64,000 bases of DNA from Anaeramoeba flamelloides (lineage: Eukaryota; Metamonada; Anaeramoebidae): contig JANTQA010000063.1 in the NCBI GenBank assembly GCA_027625915.1, positions 7,335,501 through 7,399,500 of the forward strand. The letters are read 5' to 3'. This document shows, in pieces, positions 44,938 through 62,000 of this stretch. The position numbers and the translations under genes are program-made. The notes under the pieces are model-generated. The model did not search any database, was not told the DNA's origin, and saw only the letters and a program-made list of their open reading frames with translations. Numbering within the stretch: position 1 is the first letter of the stretch; each line of letters opens with the position of its first letter.

Positions 44938-47900
44938 TGACTTTATATCTACCTTATTGTAAAATATTTACAATTTAAATCAATGTTATTAAACCCCATT
45001 CAAGTTAAGAAAACAATTAAATTGAAGTGAATTAAAAATATATGAAGAATTTAACGATTTGAATCTACAGAAATATTTGTCAGTTTTTGTCCAATCTAAC
45101 ACATATAATAGTTTAATATTCAATATTTATTCCAGATTTGGTTTTTATTATATTTCGATTTTCGATCAATCTGTCAACTTAACAAAAAGCAAGGACAATT
45201 CTCCTTTGATTTGATAATTTGTTTAACTACTTTCTTTTAATTCATTTTTCAAAATTAATTCTTGTTAAGCGATTAGCCTTGCCACATATATCTCTAAAAT
45301 CAAAATATATTGTAAATAGTTGTAAATTATATTAATTTACCATAGCTCAAACACCTCTAAATAATTATATATAAATATTAATACACAATAAATTATAAGA
45401 TTTTTTACTAATGATCATAATTAAAAATTTTCATTTTGAAAAATTTTTTTTTAATTCCTTTTCCAAATCTAAAAATAGAAAACTCAAAATAATATTATTT
45501 ATTATTAAATAATGTATCTTTGGAACTTCCAAATGTGATTTTTTTTAATTTTTTAATTTCCAAGTTTAACCCAATAACTATGAGCCTATAAAACCCAAAT
45601 ACTAATTAACTTTGTTTCTTTTTTATATAGCAAATTGCTATATCAATATATTTCCAATATTTCATGAGTAATTTGGTGAAAAAATCTATTGGTTAATTAT
45701 TAAATTTTTTTAAAAAAAATTGAATTTTATCGCAACTAATCTAGATTTTACTAAATTTTTAAGCAAGATATTTTACAACTTAAGAATCTGAATATTGATA
45801 ATTCAGCTTTTAAATTTGTAGCGAAATGCAAATTTTATTCTGAGATTGTTGGGTTTTTTACTAATACAATAATCATTTTTAATTTCTCGATATCAACTAA
45901 TATTACATTTTGACTAATTGATTTTTTTAGAGAAATTTTTGAACCATGTAGTATTAATGTGGTTACGTCCCAATAACAACATACTTTGATCTAACGTTTC
46001 TCCTGGGTAGAGACTTATACCTTAATAAGATCTTTGTCTCCATATAATAATAATTTCTTTGATTGAAAACCCTCTTAAATTAGAGGAAAATTGAGAGAAT
46101 ATTGAAACAGATATATTTTATAAAACCGACATGAAGACTAATTATCAGGATCTGTGCTTTATTTCATATTTATATACCCCCCTAATTCTCATTATTTAGG
46201 AATTTTTTCACAAATTAACTAAAAATCAAAATAAAAATGATAAACTATCCCCATCCTTATTCAAAAGACCAAATAATATAATGAATAATTTTTAAAAAAT
46301 TCAAACCAAAAATATTATATTAATTTATTTTAAACAGAAGAATAATATTCCTTTACAATATAAAGGGAAAGAAAAATATCTAAAGTCGCAATCAATAAAG
46401 GGAAAAAAGAAAAGATACGACAAGACTGTCAAAAGGTAAAAATTATTGCCTGATCTCATTCGATAGATCTAGAACATTGATAATTGAAAAACAAATATTA
46501 ATAATATAAGCCTTTAAAACAACAATTAAATCTTTACAAAGGTGAAAACAATATTTAACCAATAATAATATTCTCAAAAGCCGAAATTTTTTCTTCTTAT
46601 TGAAAAAACCATTTTTTTAAAAACTTGAATCAAAATTTGGAACATTTGCTGTTAATTGGTAAATAAATTGTACAAAATTTTACTTTAGTTTTTATAAAAA
46701 AAGTTAAAAAAATTAATTCTTTTGCAAATTATCAAACAAATGTTCTTTATATTTTGATTTTGTGTGTTTGAGTCGAAGATTCAGTTGTAATGTAATTTTT
46801 CTTTTTTAATTTTTTTTGGAAAGGTAAATGAAAAATTAATACAATTTATTTTTCAATTAACAGTATTTTTTCAATTAATAGAAAACAGAAATAATTCAAG
46901 AGTGTGTTCAAAGATCATTGATTGTTTTTTTATATAAAAGAAAAAAACCTTTCTATTTTCAGAAAATTAATTTTTCTTTTAATGATCAAATCTACCTTCC
47001 AAACAACAGATTTATTATTATAGATTTATCATTTACATTTTATCCTTATTAATCCCACCATGACTCCAAGTGTTCTTAATTTTCTTTATAAAAAAGACCA
47101 ATAGCATGCTTGAGGAATAATTCTTGACCTGTTTATAGTAACAAGAAATCTACCTACCGATTACTTCACAACCTAGGTATCTCCTATTAAAATCATTTTT
47201 TTCATCTGGTATGAATATGACACCCAATTAAGTACCAATTCAAAACCCGAAGCTCAATTAAATTTAAAAGGTAAACTCTTTGATATTTTGGGAAAAATTT
47301 AAATTTTTAATTAGAGTTAGGATAAAAATACCTGACATAAAAATAATTACTTACATAGTTTTTAATTGTGGACATATGTAAAAGTGTTGGTAAATGAAAA
47401 AATTAAACAAATCCTTTTTTTAAATTGCCAAATTTTTGATGAATCGAGTAATAAACCTACCAAAAGAACATTAAAATGATGTATCTATAGAATGCTCCAT
47501 TTAATTGAGTGATAGCCGAAGTAGATCGTACTTTTTTTGAAAAAAACAGTGTGATTTTCAAGAATTGATTCGAGTTTGGGAAAAGATAATTTTTATTCTC
47601 TTGTTTTTTGTTTGATTGAATACTGTTTTAAACAAGTGTAATTTCATTAGTCATCATTTTAATTAGTAGTGTTTTATTATTTCTAAAAGTTTATTTCTTC
47701 AAAAAAGGGATTTGATTTTATTTATTTGCAATTACTCAATAATTTTCAGAATATCCTTAATTAAAAATCGTGAAAGTGATTATTTTTGTCTCTGATATTT
47801 TTATCAAAACTAGACCTTTGACTGTAATTTTTTTCTTTTTTTGATTTTTTTTTTTTTCAAATATTTTTCTTTTCTCCAAATTATGTTGCTATTTTTTTGA

Positions 47901-49772
47901 GAATAATTTTTCTTTGATACTTTATTTTTAGAATTTCTGTTTAAAGAACAGGATTTCAAGAACCCAAAATCATATTTAATTAATGTTTGTGGTTTGTTTA
48001 TTAGATTTGCTTGGTGTAAAGGAGGGTTCTATATAAACGAAACAAAGCTTGTAATTTCCATGACAGAATGTCTATAATTAGAACTGTTCTTTAAGTAAAA
48101 TGATCTTAGAGATAAACAAATTCATATTTAGTCTACTTATAAATTCCAAAAAATGTTAAAAACATGACTGTATTTAAATTTTAAATAGGAGAAAATATCA
48201 AATGATTGTTCATCTTTCTCAATAAAGAATTTTTCATTTAGGTTTATTATTCCACCCCAATATTCCCAGGTAAGAATAAAAGCGACCACTCAAACAAAAA
48301 GTGGGTTAAATTCCACTTTATTCCTTTGACAATATCTTTTTTTTGGAAAAATGAGAAATGAAAATAAAGTGAAAATTTTTTCCCTTTCATTAATCATCTC
48401 AAATATTAGTCAAATTTCCTTTTTTTAATTTAGAAAACTCTCCTTTTATAAAATTTCATTTCAGAGAACATTTCCAAAATCTTCTTCTTTTTTAGAATTT
48501 AAATAAATTAAAATATTTCTCATTCTTTATCTAAAACTAGTTAGAAAAATTACACAAAATTTCTATTAAAAAAATAATTTTTGATTATTTTTAGCATCTC
48601 TAAATTGTAAATTAATAAATTTATTCAAAAAAAGGAGTTTGAAATCAACAATTATTTGGTTGAATCAAAATCCTAACAGAAGAAACTAAAAGTGTTTGTT
48701 TATTCCCAAAATGTTTTTTAACTTGATTAATTTACACACAATTTGCCAATTACTTTTTTAACCCTTTTGGGATTTGTAAAATATATTTCTTGAAATTGAA
48801 AAACGTTACCAAAATCTTAATTCTCCTTTTTCCATAAAAGTCACAAAAACAAATATTTGTTAAATTTTCAAAAAGTAGAAAAAAAAAGATTTTAACAAAA
48901 TTTGTTTTTTTAATTTTTATTGTTATACGGAAATTAAATTCAACATTTAGAACAAATGGGTAATTCTATTTCTTAAATTTTTGAGAAAGAAAAACGTTTT
49001 TGGAAAAACAGAAAAAATTTCAACAATTACCAAAAAAAAGTAACAACAGGAAATTATTCAATAAAAAACAAAGAGAAAAATTGAAGATTGTTAAAGCATG
49101 GTCAGAAATGTTGAACAACTTTAGTCAATGTTTTAATGTTGTGGAATAATTAAAAATTTTCCCTTTTCTTTACAAAAAGAGAAAAACTATTCTCTTTTGT
49201 CGTTATTTACAAAAAAAGAACTTTCTCATTTTTAAATAAAACAATTGAACGTTTAGGCTTTGTGATCGGTTTCATTTAAACAGATTTTTAAAGTTTTTGT
49301 AAGTATTAAGATCTTTTTTCTTTTCCAAAAAAAGTTTCATAAATTGACTGTTTTCTAAAAAAACAATCAAGCAACACACTTAAAAAACAAAAGGAAAATT
49401 TCAAAAGAAAAATCTACTTTTAAAGAAATTGCTAATTTTTTTCTTTAAAAAAAGGGTTTAAGAAAAAAAATCATAATTACAAAATTTTTGCATCTTTGAA
49501 CCTTTTTCCAAAAGCGTTTCAAAATTGGCTTTATATGATAATTCTTAAACTTTCTGTTTGACTTATGATTTTTTCCACTATTTTGGGAAACAATTTGGAA
49601 AACTGTTTTTTCACGAATCTCGAAAATGGATTTCTATTAAAGGATTGTCACTAAGTGAAAGAGAAATTTTCAAACACCTTTTTTGTGAATTAGCCTAAAG
49701 TCAAAAACATTTTGATTGTTTATTTATTATTTTTTTCCTTTTTTATTTTTTCTTGTTTTCTTTAAAATACTC
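44938..49772. other. Intergenic AT-rich stretch
   Basis: Nearly 5 kb with no coding frame above noise, no tRNA-like words and no element recognised. Slightly higher-GC patches near 45955-46050 and 47090-47240 have no structure I can name. Confidence 0.5.
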
Positions 49773-52504
49773 ATGAGTAGCACCCAACAACAGTTTTACA
49801 AAGTTCTTGAAAATTACAAACTAACAAATAAAATTCTCAATAGTGAACAACCAAAAGTTTACCAAGCAATACATCTCCGAACACAAATTAGAGTAATTAT
49901 TTTTTTTATTTAATTTTCATTGTTTTTTGCTTGAAACAAAATAAAACTCTCAAAAAAACAAATGTTTTTTTGAATGTAAAACCTTTTCTCTCTTTATTTT
50001 TCTCCACTATGAACAAAAAAACCAATTCACATCAACATTAAAAAAAAAAAAAAAAAACAAAACAACATCTTAGGTTTGTATAAGTGTTGTGTCCAAAAAA
50101 CCATTAAAAGAAAAACCAAATACATCTGAAAATACACTCAAACTTTTTACTGTGCTAAACCATCATAATTTGGTAAAATTATTTGAGATTTTGCAAGATA
50201 AAAACAATTATTATTTGATTCTTGAAAATTTCAAAGGTCGTTATTTGAGCGGATTTTTGAAATTTAACAAGGACAGCCTTAACGAAGAGACAAATAAAAA
50301 CTTGTTGGTTCAATTAATTTGTTGTAAGTTAATCAATTACCTTTTTCTTCTTTTATTTTTTTGAATAGAATCTATCATTCATAACAAAAAATTCACTTTA
50401 AAAGAACACTTTTTGTGGTTTGAATGAAATTTCAAAAAAAACTCTAAAATAAAAATTCTACTTGTTTGAAAAATTTAAATTTTTCTCATATTCCTGAATA
50501 GTATTAAGTTATTTCCAAAAAAAAAAAGTCAACTTGAATGTTGTGAACGAATCTTCAATCTTTGTTGATCAAAATTTCAATTTGAAAGTGAACATTTTTT
50601 CACCTGAAAATTTACAATGTACTTTGGGTGAATTGGTCGAAAAAGCACAGGTACAACAAAACCAAAATCAAGAGAACAGTAGAAGGAGCAAACAATTTTT
50701 TCTCAAGTTTGTAATAGGCATTTTTTTGAGGCAGGTACCCTCATCTGTTACAACAAATGAAGAAAATTTCAATAAAATGCTTAATAAATTCTCTGCGAGC
50801 AAAAATGCAATAATCTTTTTTCAAAAAATTTTGCAAACAGCTCAACAACAGACAAAAGGATCATTAGACTTGGAAGAAATAAAAGAGTACCAATGGATTG
50901 GTAACGAATATGAAAGGTATGTAAAGTATTTAAAACAATTAGAAACTGTACAAGGAGACATTTTGAACACCATAATCGTTAACAAAAAAGAATCAAACCA
51001 ACTAAGAACAAAATTAGAATTGTGTGAAGACGATCAAGAAACCTTTGTTTATAAAATGTATTTTAATAAAATCCAAAAATCCAAATGTCTCAAATTAAAC
51101 CTTGTTAATAACCAAGAAAAAGTCGATTGGTATATCAAAAAAAAGATCTCACAAATTAAAAAATGTCTGAATCCCAATGAAATTATGGAATCTGAAATCT
51201 TAGAAATGGAAAATACATCTTCAAAGAATTCTAAAGAAAATTCACTGGAGAACGAATCAGAAAACGATTTAGATTCTTGTTTTTTCCTCAATTTGGAAAA
51301 TTTCAACTCAGAAACAAAAACAAAAACAGCAAAAAATCTAAATAATTTGTTCCTCCCACAATCCAGGATTTCCTCGGATTCGTTTTCTGATAATAATATT
51401 TTCCAAAGTTTTGGAAACAGCCCCAAGACCAAAAGTAAGAAATTAAAAAAACATAATTTGTCACAAATAAACAAAGTTCAAAATAAGAACAATAAAAAAA
51501 AAAAAGAGGATGAATATAAAATGAACAAAAACAAGAAAAATATAAATACCGAATTAAATATTTTCCAAGAAGAAAGAAAACAACAACAATATGAGCTTGA
51601 AAAAATGCTAGGTGAGCTTTCTGTTGTTAGAAAATCAAAATCACAAACTTTTCTCCACTTGGAAAGCAACCCAAATAAAGTTCTGAAGAATCAAATAAAC
51701 AATTCATCAATTTTGAATAACAATCAAAAAACAAAGATAAAATTGAAAAATGATCAAAGAAATGGTTTTCCTTTGAAAGATCAAATGAACAAAAAAAAAA
51801 TTGAAAAAGATCCTGTAAAAAAAACTAAAAAACGAAACTTAGTTGAATTACAACTGAACAGGACAAAACCTAGAATTAGCACAACCAATAGTTTAACTGA
51901 ACAATTTAGCCCAAGCCAATTAACCCGAATCAACAAAAAATGGAGGAATAACCCTAATCCAAAGCATAGCAAATATGAGCTTTTTTTTACAATCAAGGAG
52001 AAATCAAAATCAAATCCAAACATCAATGCAAAACAGTTCTTGTATACTAACTCGCCGTCACTAAAAAATCTTCATCAAATGCGAAAACATTCAAGGAACA
52101 CTCACGCTTTTAGTAGATCCTTTGATTTCACCTCTACTCGACAAAAGAATAATAACAAAATTTATCCTAATAAAAAAAATACCAACACTTTTGAAAAATT
52201 TCCTAATAATTTGGCAATTATTAAATTATTTAACTTGAAAGCATTCAAAGTAAAAAAAAATAAATTATTAAATTTATTAAAAGAAATATTTTTAATAATC
52301 GGCATTTGTATGAAAAAAACCAAAAAAGATACTTACTTATGCTCTACCAATTTCCAAAACAAATCAATCAAATTTGAAATCAAAGTCCAGAAAAATAAAG
52401 AAACCAAATTGGGGAAAGTTACATTTAAACGTTTAAATTGCAATTATTGTATTTTTCATAATTTGTGGGCAGAAATTTATGATATTTATACACATCACCT
52501 CTAA
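49773..52504 (+). CDS. KA1-domain pseudokinase (degenerate CAMKL/MARK-like Ser/Thr kinase fold), 790 aa
   Basis: Three exons: 49773-49892, 50074-50323, 50502-52504. Residues ~15-255 follow a protein kinase domain: YKLTNKIL...VYQAIHLRTQIR / VCISVVSKKPL (N-lobe strands), NHHNLVKLFEI, YYLILENF, QLICLLSYF, SSIFVDQNFNLKVNIFS, and LDLEEIKEYQWI near the end of the C-lobe. Catalytic features are gone: no Gly in the Gly-rich loop (LNSEQPKV), VAIK Lys is Ser (VCIS), the alpha-C Glu position appears to be Thr, HRD is LNV, catalytic-loop Lys/Asn are Asn/Ser, and DFG is IFS. Residues ~260-685 are disordered and Lys/Asn/Ser-rich. Residues ~687-790 resemble a KA1 domain, ending KVTFKRLNCNYCIFHNLWAE. KA1 domains bind acidic phospholipids or regulate the kinase. 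A membrane-linked scaffold or regulatory role is inferred. The frame is intact, so this is a pseudokinase protein and not a broken gene. Confidence 0.75.
49893..50073 (+). other. Intron 1 of the pseudokinase gene (181 nt)
   Basis: Donor GTAATT after ...ATTAGA, acceptor ACATCTTAG before GTTTGTATAAGT. Phase 0. AT-rich with A- and T-runs. Splicing rebuilds the kinase strand-3 region (TQIR-VCISVV). Confidence 0.8.
50324..50501 (+). other. Intron 2 of the pseudokinase gene (178 nt)
   Basis: Perfect donor GTAAGT after ...CAATTAATTTGTT, acceptor CTGAATAG before TATTAAGTTATTTCC. Phase 1 (T|TA). The joined peptide QLICLLSYFQKKKVNLNVV aligns with the kinase alpha-E helix and catalytic loop. An inner AG at 50367-50368 would create an immediate stop (T|AA) and is rejected. 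Confidence 0.8.
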
Positions 52505-55500
52505 CCTGACAATCAAATCTAGTAGTCACATATATTTGCATATAGATATAGAATATATATAATATTATTCATTATTTTTTTTCAACTTCTTTTATTATTA
52601 TTTTATTTTTATTATTTTTATTATTTTATTTACCTTCCATTTCCTCTTTCTATTTTAAATAGATTTTTTTTTATATATTTTTAAATATTTCCAAATGAAT
52701 ATATTTAGAAAAAACAATTTATATTAAATGGGTTAATTTCAATAATAAATTTATAATATATAAATAATAAAAATTTTCAAAAAAAGCAATTTTTAGATAA
52801 TACATTTGTTTTGGCTTTATTAGTTGTGTAGAAAATATATGAAATATACCTAAATTTCTTACAAAGATTATTTTATAATTCAAAACTTTATTAAAAAAAA
52901 ATAAAAAAAAAAATAAAGACATCTATATCTATTTAATTCTATCCAATTACTGCTCTCTCACACTTACTACTCTTATACATCTATAAACTTAAATTCAAAA
53001 CCCCACCCAGTTAAAATAATTAACAGAATCATAATAATACAATTTCATTTAAAATGGGAAATAATTTTTATTTTTTTAAAATATTTGAATCATTTTTTCA
53101 TATTTGAGTAGTTTATTTACATTTTATTTCATGAATTACCTAACCCTTTTTGTTCAAATCAATTTTTTTTTTCAAACAATTGATATTAGATTAATGTTGA
53201 TTTCTTCAAAATAGAAGAACTTAAATAAAATTAATTGGTGGTATCTAACGATTTGATCGATCAATAATTGTTAATAGAATTCAATAATTTTATCACTACC
53301 AATGTATTTTTTTTTGTTTGCTCACTGAAAAATTATTAATATACCTAATAATTTTAAGTAATAATTATTTATTTCTTATTTTGTGGAAATTTGTAAAATT
53401 ATAAATAATTGTTAACATTTCAATTAGTGAATAGTTCTAATTTGACATTTCTTCTAAAATTGATTAAAAAAGTTTTTTTTTTTTCAAAAAACAAATTTTG
53501 GAGGTGTTAAAATATTTGAATTAGAGTTTATATAAGCTATTTACAAAAAAAGAATTCAGTATTTATTTTTAAAACATCTTTTGTCAAATTTAAATTTATG
53601 AATTTAATAAAATACCTAAAATATTTTTGAATGATTACCTGATTCTTTATTATAATTTAATTTGTTTTTTTTTAATACATCACCATTATTATAAATATCA
53701 AAATTTTTAATCACAGTTTAATATTTTATTTTCTATGTACCAACAGTTGTGATTTATTTTTTTTTTTGTTTTCAAATTATGTCTTTATACTGAAAAAATT
53801 ATTCGGTGAAGGAAAAATATATACAAGCACTTTATTGTTTAAAAAAGCTTATTGTACCTTATGATTAGATGTTATTTATATTGAATTTAGTTATATCCGA
53901 TTGTATACAATAACAATTTTAAACTTATTCCCATTTTATTTGAATGATTTAATCTGTATATTTTGGATTATAAATCATATTTACAGACTTAACAATTATT
54001 TAAACCATAATTTTTTTCTTACTTTTTTTGGAATGGCCCTACCCCCCCAAGAGAATGTAATTTGAAATATAAAAAAAAACACTACACTTTTCTGAAACAA
54101 TATACATATATCTATATAAATTGATTGGAACTAATATATTTTTTAGTCAAAACAACCCAATTAGAATTGATTTATTATTTATGTTTATAGGGCTTGAATG
54201 GATGTTAGAAGAAAAAAAATTATTTTGAAAATTTCAATATTGAAATCATTATTCTTAATTTTACTTGTTTATAACTCTTTTTTACCTTTTTTCTTTGTTT
54301 TAATTTTTTTCTTTTCCATATAATTGTTTCATAATGTTTTTATGACAAAATGAAAGTAACTAATTAAAAAAACAATATAATTATATTGTTATTTACTCGC
54401 GGAAATGATTGGAACGAAATAAAATAGGTATTTATAAGAGATTTTATTTGATCTTCGATTGATTACCAAAATGAACATTATTTCCTTTCTCTTTTAATAG
54501 TTCTAATAATTAATGTTTTTTAATTTTTAAGAAAATATATTAATTTTTTGGTTTTATTTCATAGTAATATGAACAATTAGAAGATGTATACCATTCTATT
54601 TATTTCTTATTTAAAAATTAAGATAGGAAAGAAAAAAAAAACTTATTAAATTAATATTTGTTTCAATGATTACTGTTTATAATGATATGATTATCACAAT
54701 CAGAATACATTACAAGATTTTTGATAAAAAAATGAAAAACAAAAAAAAAAAACGCAATGTATTGAAATATAAAAATCGATTTTGATAAGAAATTGTTCGG
54801 ATTAAAAACTATAATTATATTATATGATCAACTTGCCTTGTTTATTTTGTTATAAGAAAAAATAAATAATTTGAAACAATTTTTTTTTTTTGATTTGTAA
54901 TTAAAAAATTATATTATTAAATCTTTTGAATTTTTCAGACAATTGGGTTTAGATTATTCAAAAAAAGGTTTAACATTAACTCTGTTATTGATTTCGACTT
55001 GAATTTTCAACTGATCAAAAATAATCATTCATTAAGAGATTTTTTGTTGTAATTTGACATATTAAATTCGACAAAAAAATGTTGATAATTGTTTCAGATG
55101 AAACTGGCACATTATAATATTTTCTACATTTCAATTATTAGTATAATGGATGTTACTTGTTTTTTTTGCAAATACTGTATGAATTCAATTACAACAATTT
55201 TCTTTGTGATAAGAGAAATAAAAACATAAAAAAATCAAAAAGAAAAAATCAAATTTAATTTTAAGGTAGGAAAAACTATAATAAAATATGTGTTTAAGAA
55301 ATTGGAAATTGGAAAATATATTTTCATCTCAATTTTTGTAACTTTAAATGCGGAAATATTTCCACAAAATACCAAAAAAATAAATTTAAAAAAAAAATTA
55401 AAACCAATAAAAATTACATTTTTCATTTATTCAATAATTAAATTTATAATATTAAAATTAAAAAAAAGTAATACATTTCTTTTCTTTGAAAATTTTTAGT

Positions 55501-58036
55501 GGTTTTAAATTGATAAATAGTATATTTTTTCATATAATTTGTAACAATTAAACAGCTATAAATTGATTTTCCTTTCTTTCAAGGAAAATTTTTTAATGAG
55601 AATACATTATTAATTTCAAAATGATTAATGAAAAAAATCTCATCTATATTTAAGTCAAATTCGTGAAGAATTAGAGACAAATAACTCAACTATTAAAAGT
55701 TTTATTAACCATTTAAAATTATAATTATTTTTTTTAATTTATTTCATGTTCTTTAGATATTATTAACAATCATAAAGGATTTAATATAAAATATGCATCT
55801 AGAGTTATTTCAAATCCGTTGCACGAGATTTAACTTTAATTGTTAATATTTATCAAATATTCTCCAAAATATGATATATATTAATACTATAATAGATTTA
55901 ACACTATAATACAAGGTTACAATATTTTCAACCTTCTTAAATAACATTTGGATTTTTTTAAACTTTTTTTAATTATTTTCAAAAAAATCAAAAAAATTCT
56001 TTTTTGTAAGAGATCTTCAATATTAAAGACAATAATAGAAGATTTGTAACCAAAAAAAAAACCAATTTATTACACATTTCAATTGAAAGGGGTTTAAATA
56101 AAGTTTAATTTAAATTAAAAAGTTAAGTAAATTGCACACACCAGACACGAAATATCTCTAAGGGCATAAGCACACTTTACAACTTTTAGGTGTCACTCTT
56201 TATTAACGAAACTGAATAATTCAAATCATTTCTTCAACCAAATATATTGATATTTTAATAAAGAAAAATTTCATAAATCCATAGGCTAATATATTATCAT
56301 ATCGACTAAAAAATTGAATAAAAAAATTAAAAAAATGATCAAGAAAAAATAAATAAAAAAAATTTATTTCTTGATCTTATTTATAATATTTGATACAATT
56401 TCTTCTTCTTTACTCACTTTAATTTTTCATACTTCTTCGAAATACTTTTGTTTGGATAATTGTTGATTTATAAATTACTTCCTATTTCTAAATAATTCCC
56501 CAAAAATGAATTTAAAAATTCTTATTTTCGTTTAATTCATCCAATTCCAGTTTTGGCTCAGAAAATTGTATATTTTTTAAATTTCTCTTCAGAAATAAAG
56601 ATTTAATGGATTTTTTTTTTATTTGATAATTATATATTTTCTATTTAAAACTAATAATAATTCTGATTTCTTAATTCTGATTGAAATTTTTTCTCCATTT
56701 TTCTTTTTATACATGTTTGAATCTTTTATATCTGTTTTCCAATTCCAAGAAATCAACACATTTACTGTAATTTTTTTTTTGTCAATATCCTTTGTTTAGG
56801 CTTTATTTGAAAAAAATATTTGAAAATTGAATTTTGAAAACAAATTTGTAAAAAATGTTTTTTTTTAAATAATAATAAATAGTAAATGTTTGAGAAATTA
56901 AATGAGAATGAATTGTTTTGGTTCATCTAAATTAAGAAGACAAAGAAAACAAATCTTCGTATTTATACTTTGGTCGATTTTTTTTTTTTTTTTCCTTCTT
57001 TATTTCAACAAATTTATCTTGAATGGTGATTTTTCGTGTTTGGTCTTCTAAAAAAGAAAAGATTTCTTTCAAATTCACACCTTCTCAGGTCTATTTTTTT
57101 GGTTTACTATAGGAATAATTTCATGGATTCGTATAAACACATTTCTCAATCCAAAACCTAATTTAATTAAAAAAAATTTAATCAAAAAAAAAAATTGTTT
57201 CAAAAAATCGAAAAATGAAAGATTCAACTCTGAATTACTTTTTGGGTTCTTTACACAAATAGACTAGTGAATGGTGTTTTGGTTCCAAAGTTTCAATATC
57301 TGGCGGCACTCAAAAAAATATTTTTCAGTAATTTTAACACAATTAAATTATTTCAAATGGCCAAATGTACCCACTCCCTTAAAACATGTTGAATTTATAA
57401 ACCCAACAATTTATTCTGTAAAAATGAGCGTTCAGAAAGTAATTTTTAAAAAAATAATAAAAATCTCAAAAAATGGCACTTTTGGTGAAAAAAAAATATT
57501 TTTGCCAAAAATCTCCAGACAAAGAAGGTAAAAACTTTTTATAATGAAAGAAATAGAATCAATTTAATAATTTTTCAATTTCATAGAATAAATGAAAAAA
57601 AAAATTAGATCTCACTAAAAAAATTTTCTTTTCTGGTTTTCTGATTAGATCATAATTTTTTGTAATTTCAATAAACCAAATAAGAAAGTAAATAATTCCA
57701 CTAATAGCATATTTAAATATTTTTCTCTGTAAGCTTTAAAGGTTGATACCTTGATTAAAAAAAAAATATTTAAAATCCAAAACGAAGAAAATTTTATTTA
57801 AAAAAATTAATACATATGTTTATGTATATTAAATAATTTAATAAAAAATTGAAATTATTAGAAAAGAAAAAATCTGAAGAAGAAATAAACTTGGAATAAG
57901 ATTCTATGCAAAATGAATATCTGCCTCATTAAAATTTTTTAATAAACTATTAGAAAGAAATAAGATAAAATGAAAGATAAAATAAAATAATTAACAAATT
58001 TAACAAAAAAAAAAATTAAAAAAAAATCAAAAAGTC
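52505..58036. other. Intergenic AT-rich stretch
   Basis: Contains repeat B copy 3 (56210-57388). The rest is A/T runs with no coding frame above noise. The frames at 52719-52922, 55235-55499 and 57271-57531 have no recognised domain; the last lies partly in repeat B. Confidence 0.5.
56210..57388 (+). repeat. Dispersed repeat B, copy 3
   Basis: Same order of landmarks as copy 1 (10310-11490): CCAAATATATTGATATTTTA, GATCAAGAAAAAATAAATAA, ATGAATTTAAAAATTC, TTTATTTCAACAAATTTATC, GTATAAACACATTTCTC, ATGGTGTTTTGGTTCCAAAG and CACTCAAAAAAATATTTTTC. The copies differ by many substitutions and small indels and share no reading frame. Confidence 0.7.
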
Positions 58037-61166
<3,130 letters not shown>

Positions 61167-61380
61167 TTTTACAATTTTTGAGTGATTATTTAGGAAATGT
61201 GAATATACAAGAAAAAATGATTCAAAAAGCGACTGTTCTGTAATAAGAGTAATCAAAAATGGTTATAACTTTTGTATAATTCACAACTCCTATGTTTTTT
61301 TTGAATTATTTCAAATTCTGGAAGATATTTAAAAAGATCAAAATTCAAAGACTTTCTCTTTAAAAGTTTAATCAATTTAA

Positions 61381-61934
61381 GGTTTACAATCCCTGAAACT
61401 GGAAAAAAGATTATCTTGTATTGGGTGTGTCAACTTGTTATTTTGGTTCTTAGCTGATCGATCCACAACTAAGTTTGGATAGTATAGGTGGTTGAAAAAG
61501 GCTATTTTTGTGATTTTATTTTTTTTTTTTTCCGAAATCCGAATTGATGAGTCTAAGATTAATTAATTGGAAGATATTTAATTAGTAATTGAGTTTTTTG
61601 TTTTTTAGGTTGAAATGTTTATTTACGCTTTGTATTATTTGATGCTTGTAAAAAAAATTTTTTTTATTTACTCCTAATTCTGTAAAAGGAAAATGATAAT
61701 TTCAATTGATAACCCAAAAATTAACACTTTCAATTCAATACCTTCCAATCAATTAATCTTAGACTCATCAATTCGGATTTCGGAAAAAAAAAAAAATAAA
61801 ATCACAAAAATAGCCTTTTTCAACCACCTATACGATCCAAACTTAGTTGTGGATCGATCAGCTAAGAACCAAAATAACAAGTTGACACACCCAATACAAG
61901 ATAATCTTTTTTCCAGTTTCAGGGATTGTAAACC
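61381..61934. mobile_element. TTAA-flanked inverted-repeat element, copy 1 (554 bp)
   Basis: Bounded by TTAA on both sides (61377-61380, 61935-61938). Starts GGTTTACAATCCCTGAAACT and ends with its complement AGTTTCAGGGATTGTAAACC. The arms are ~190 bp each and nearly perfect, including TTAGCTGATCGATC / GATCGATCAGCTAA, around a ~170 bp centre. The TTAA duplication points to a piggyBac-type or other TTAA-specific non-autonomous element. It lies ~215 bp upstream of the DIM1 start codon. Confidence 0.75.
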
Positions 61935-62000
61935 TTAAAGGTTCAAAAGGTTTTCCGAATAATCATGTTTTTATTTTTGGTTATCATAAAAACAGTTTAA

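Noticed and set aside
50369-50420. Alternative exon of the pseudokinase starting after the AG at 50367-50368
   Set aside because: Phase 1 joining gives an immediate TAA, and the 50502 acceptor restores the alpha-E/catalytic-loop alignment.
61693-61938. 81-aa plus-strand frame
   Set aside because: Lies entirely within the right half of the TTAA-flanked inverted-repeat element and is a chance frame of its arm.
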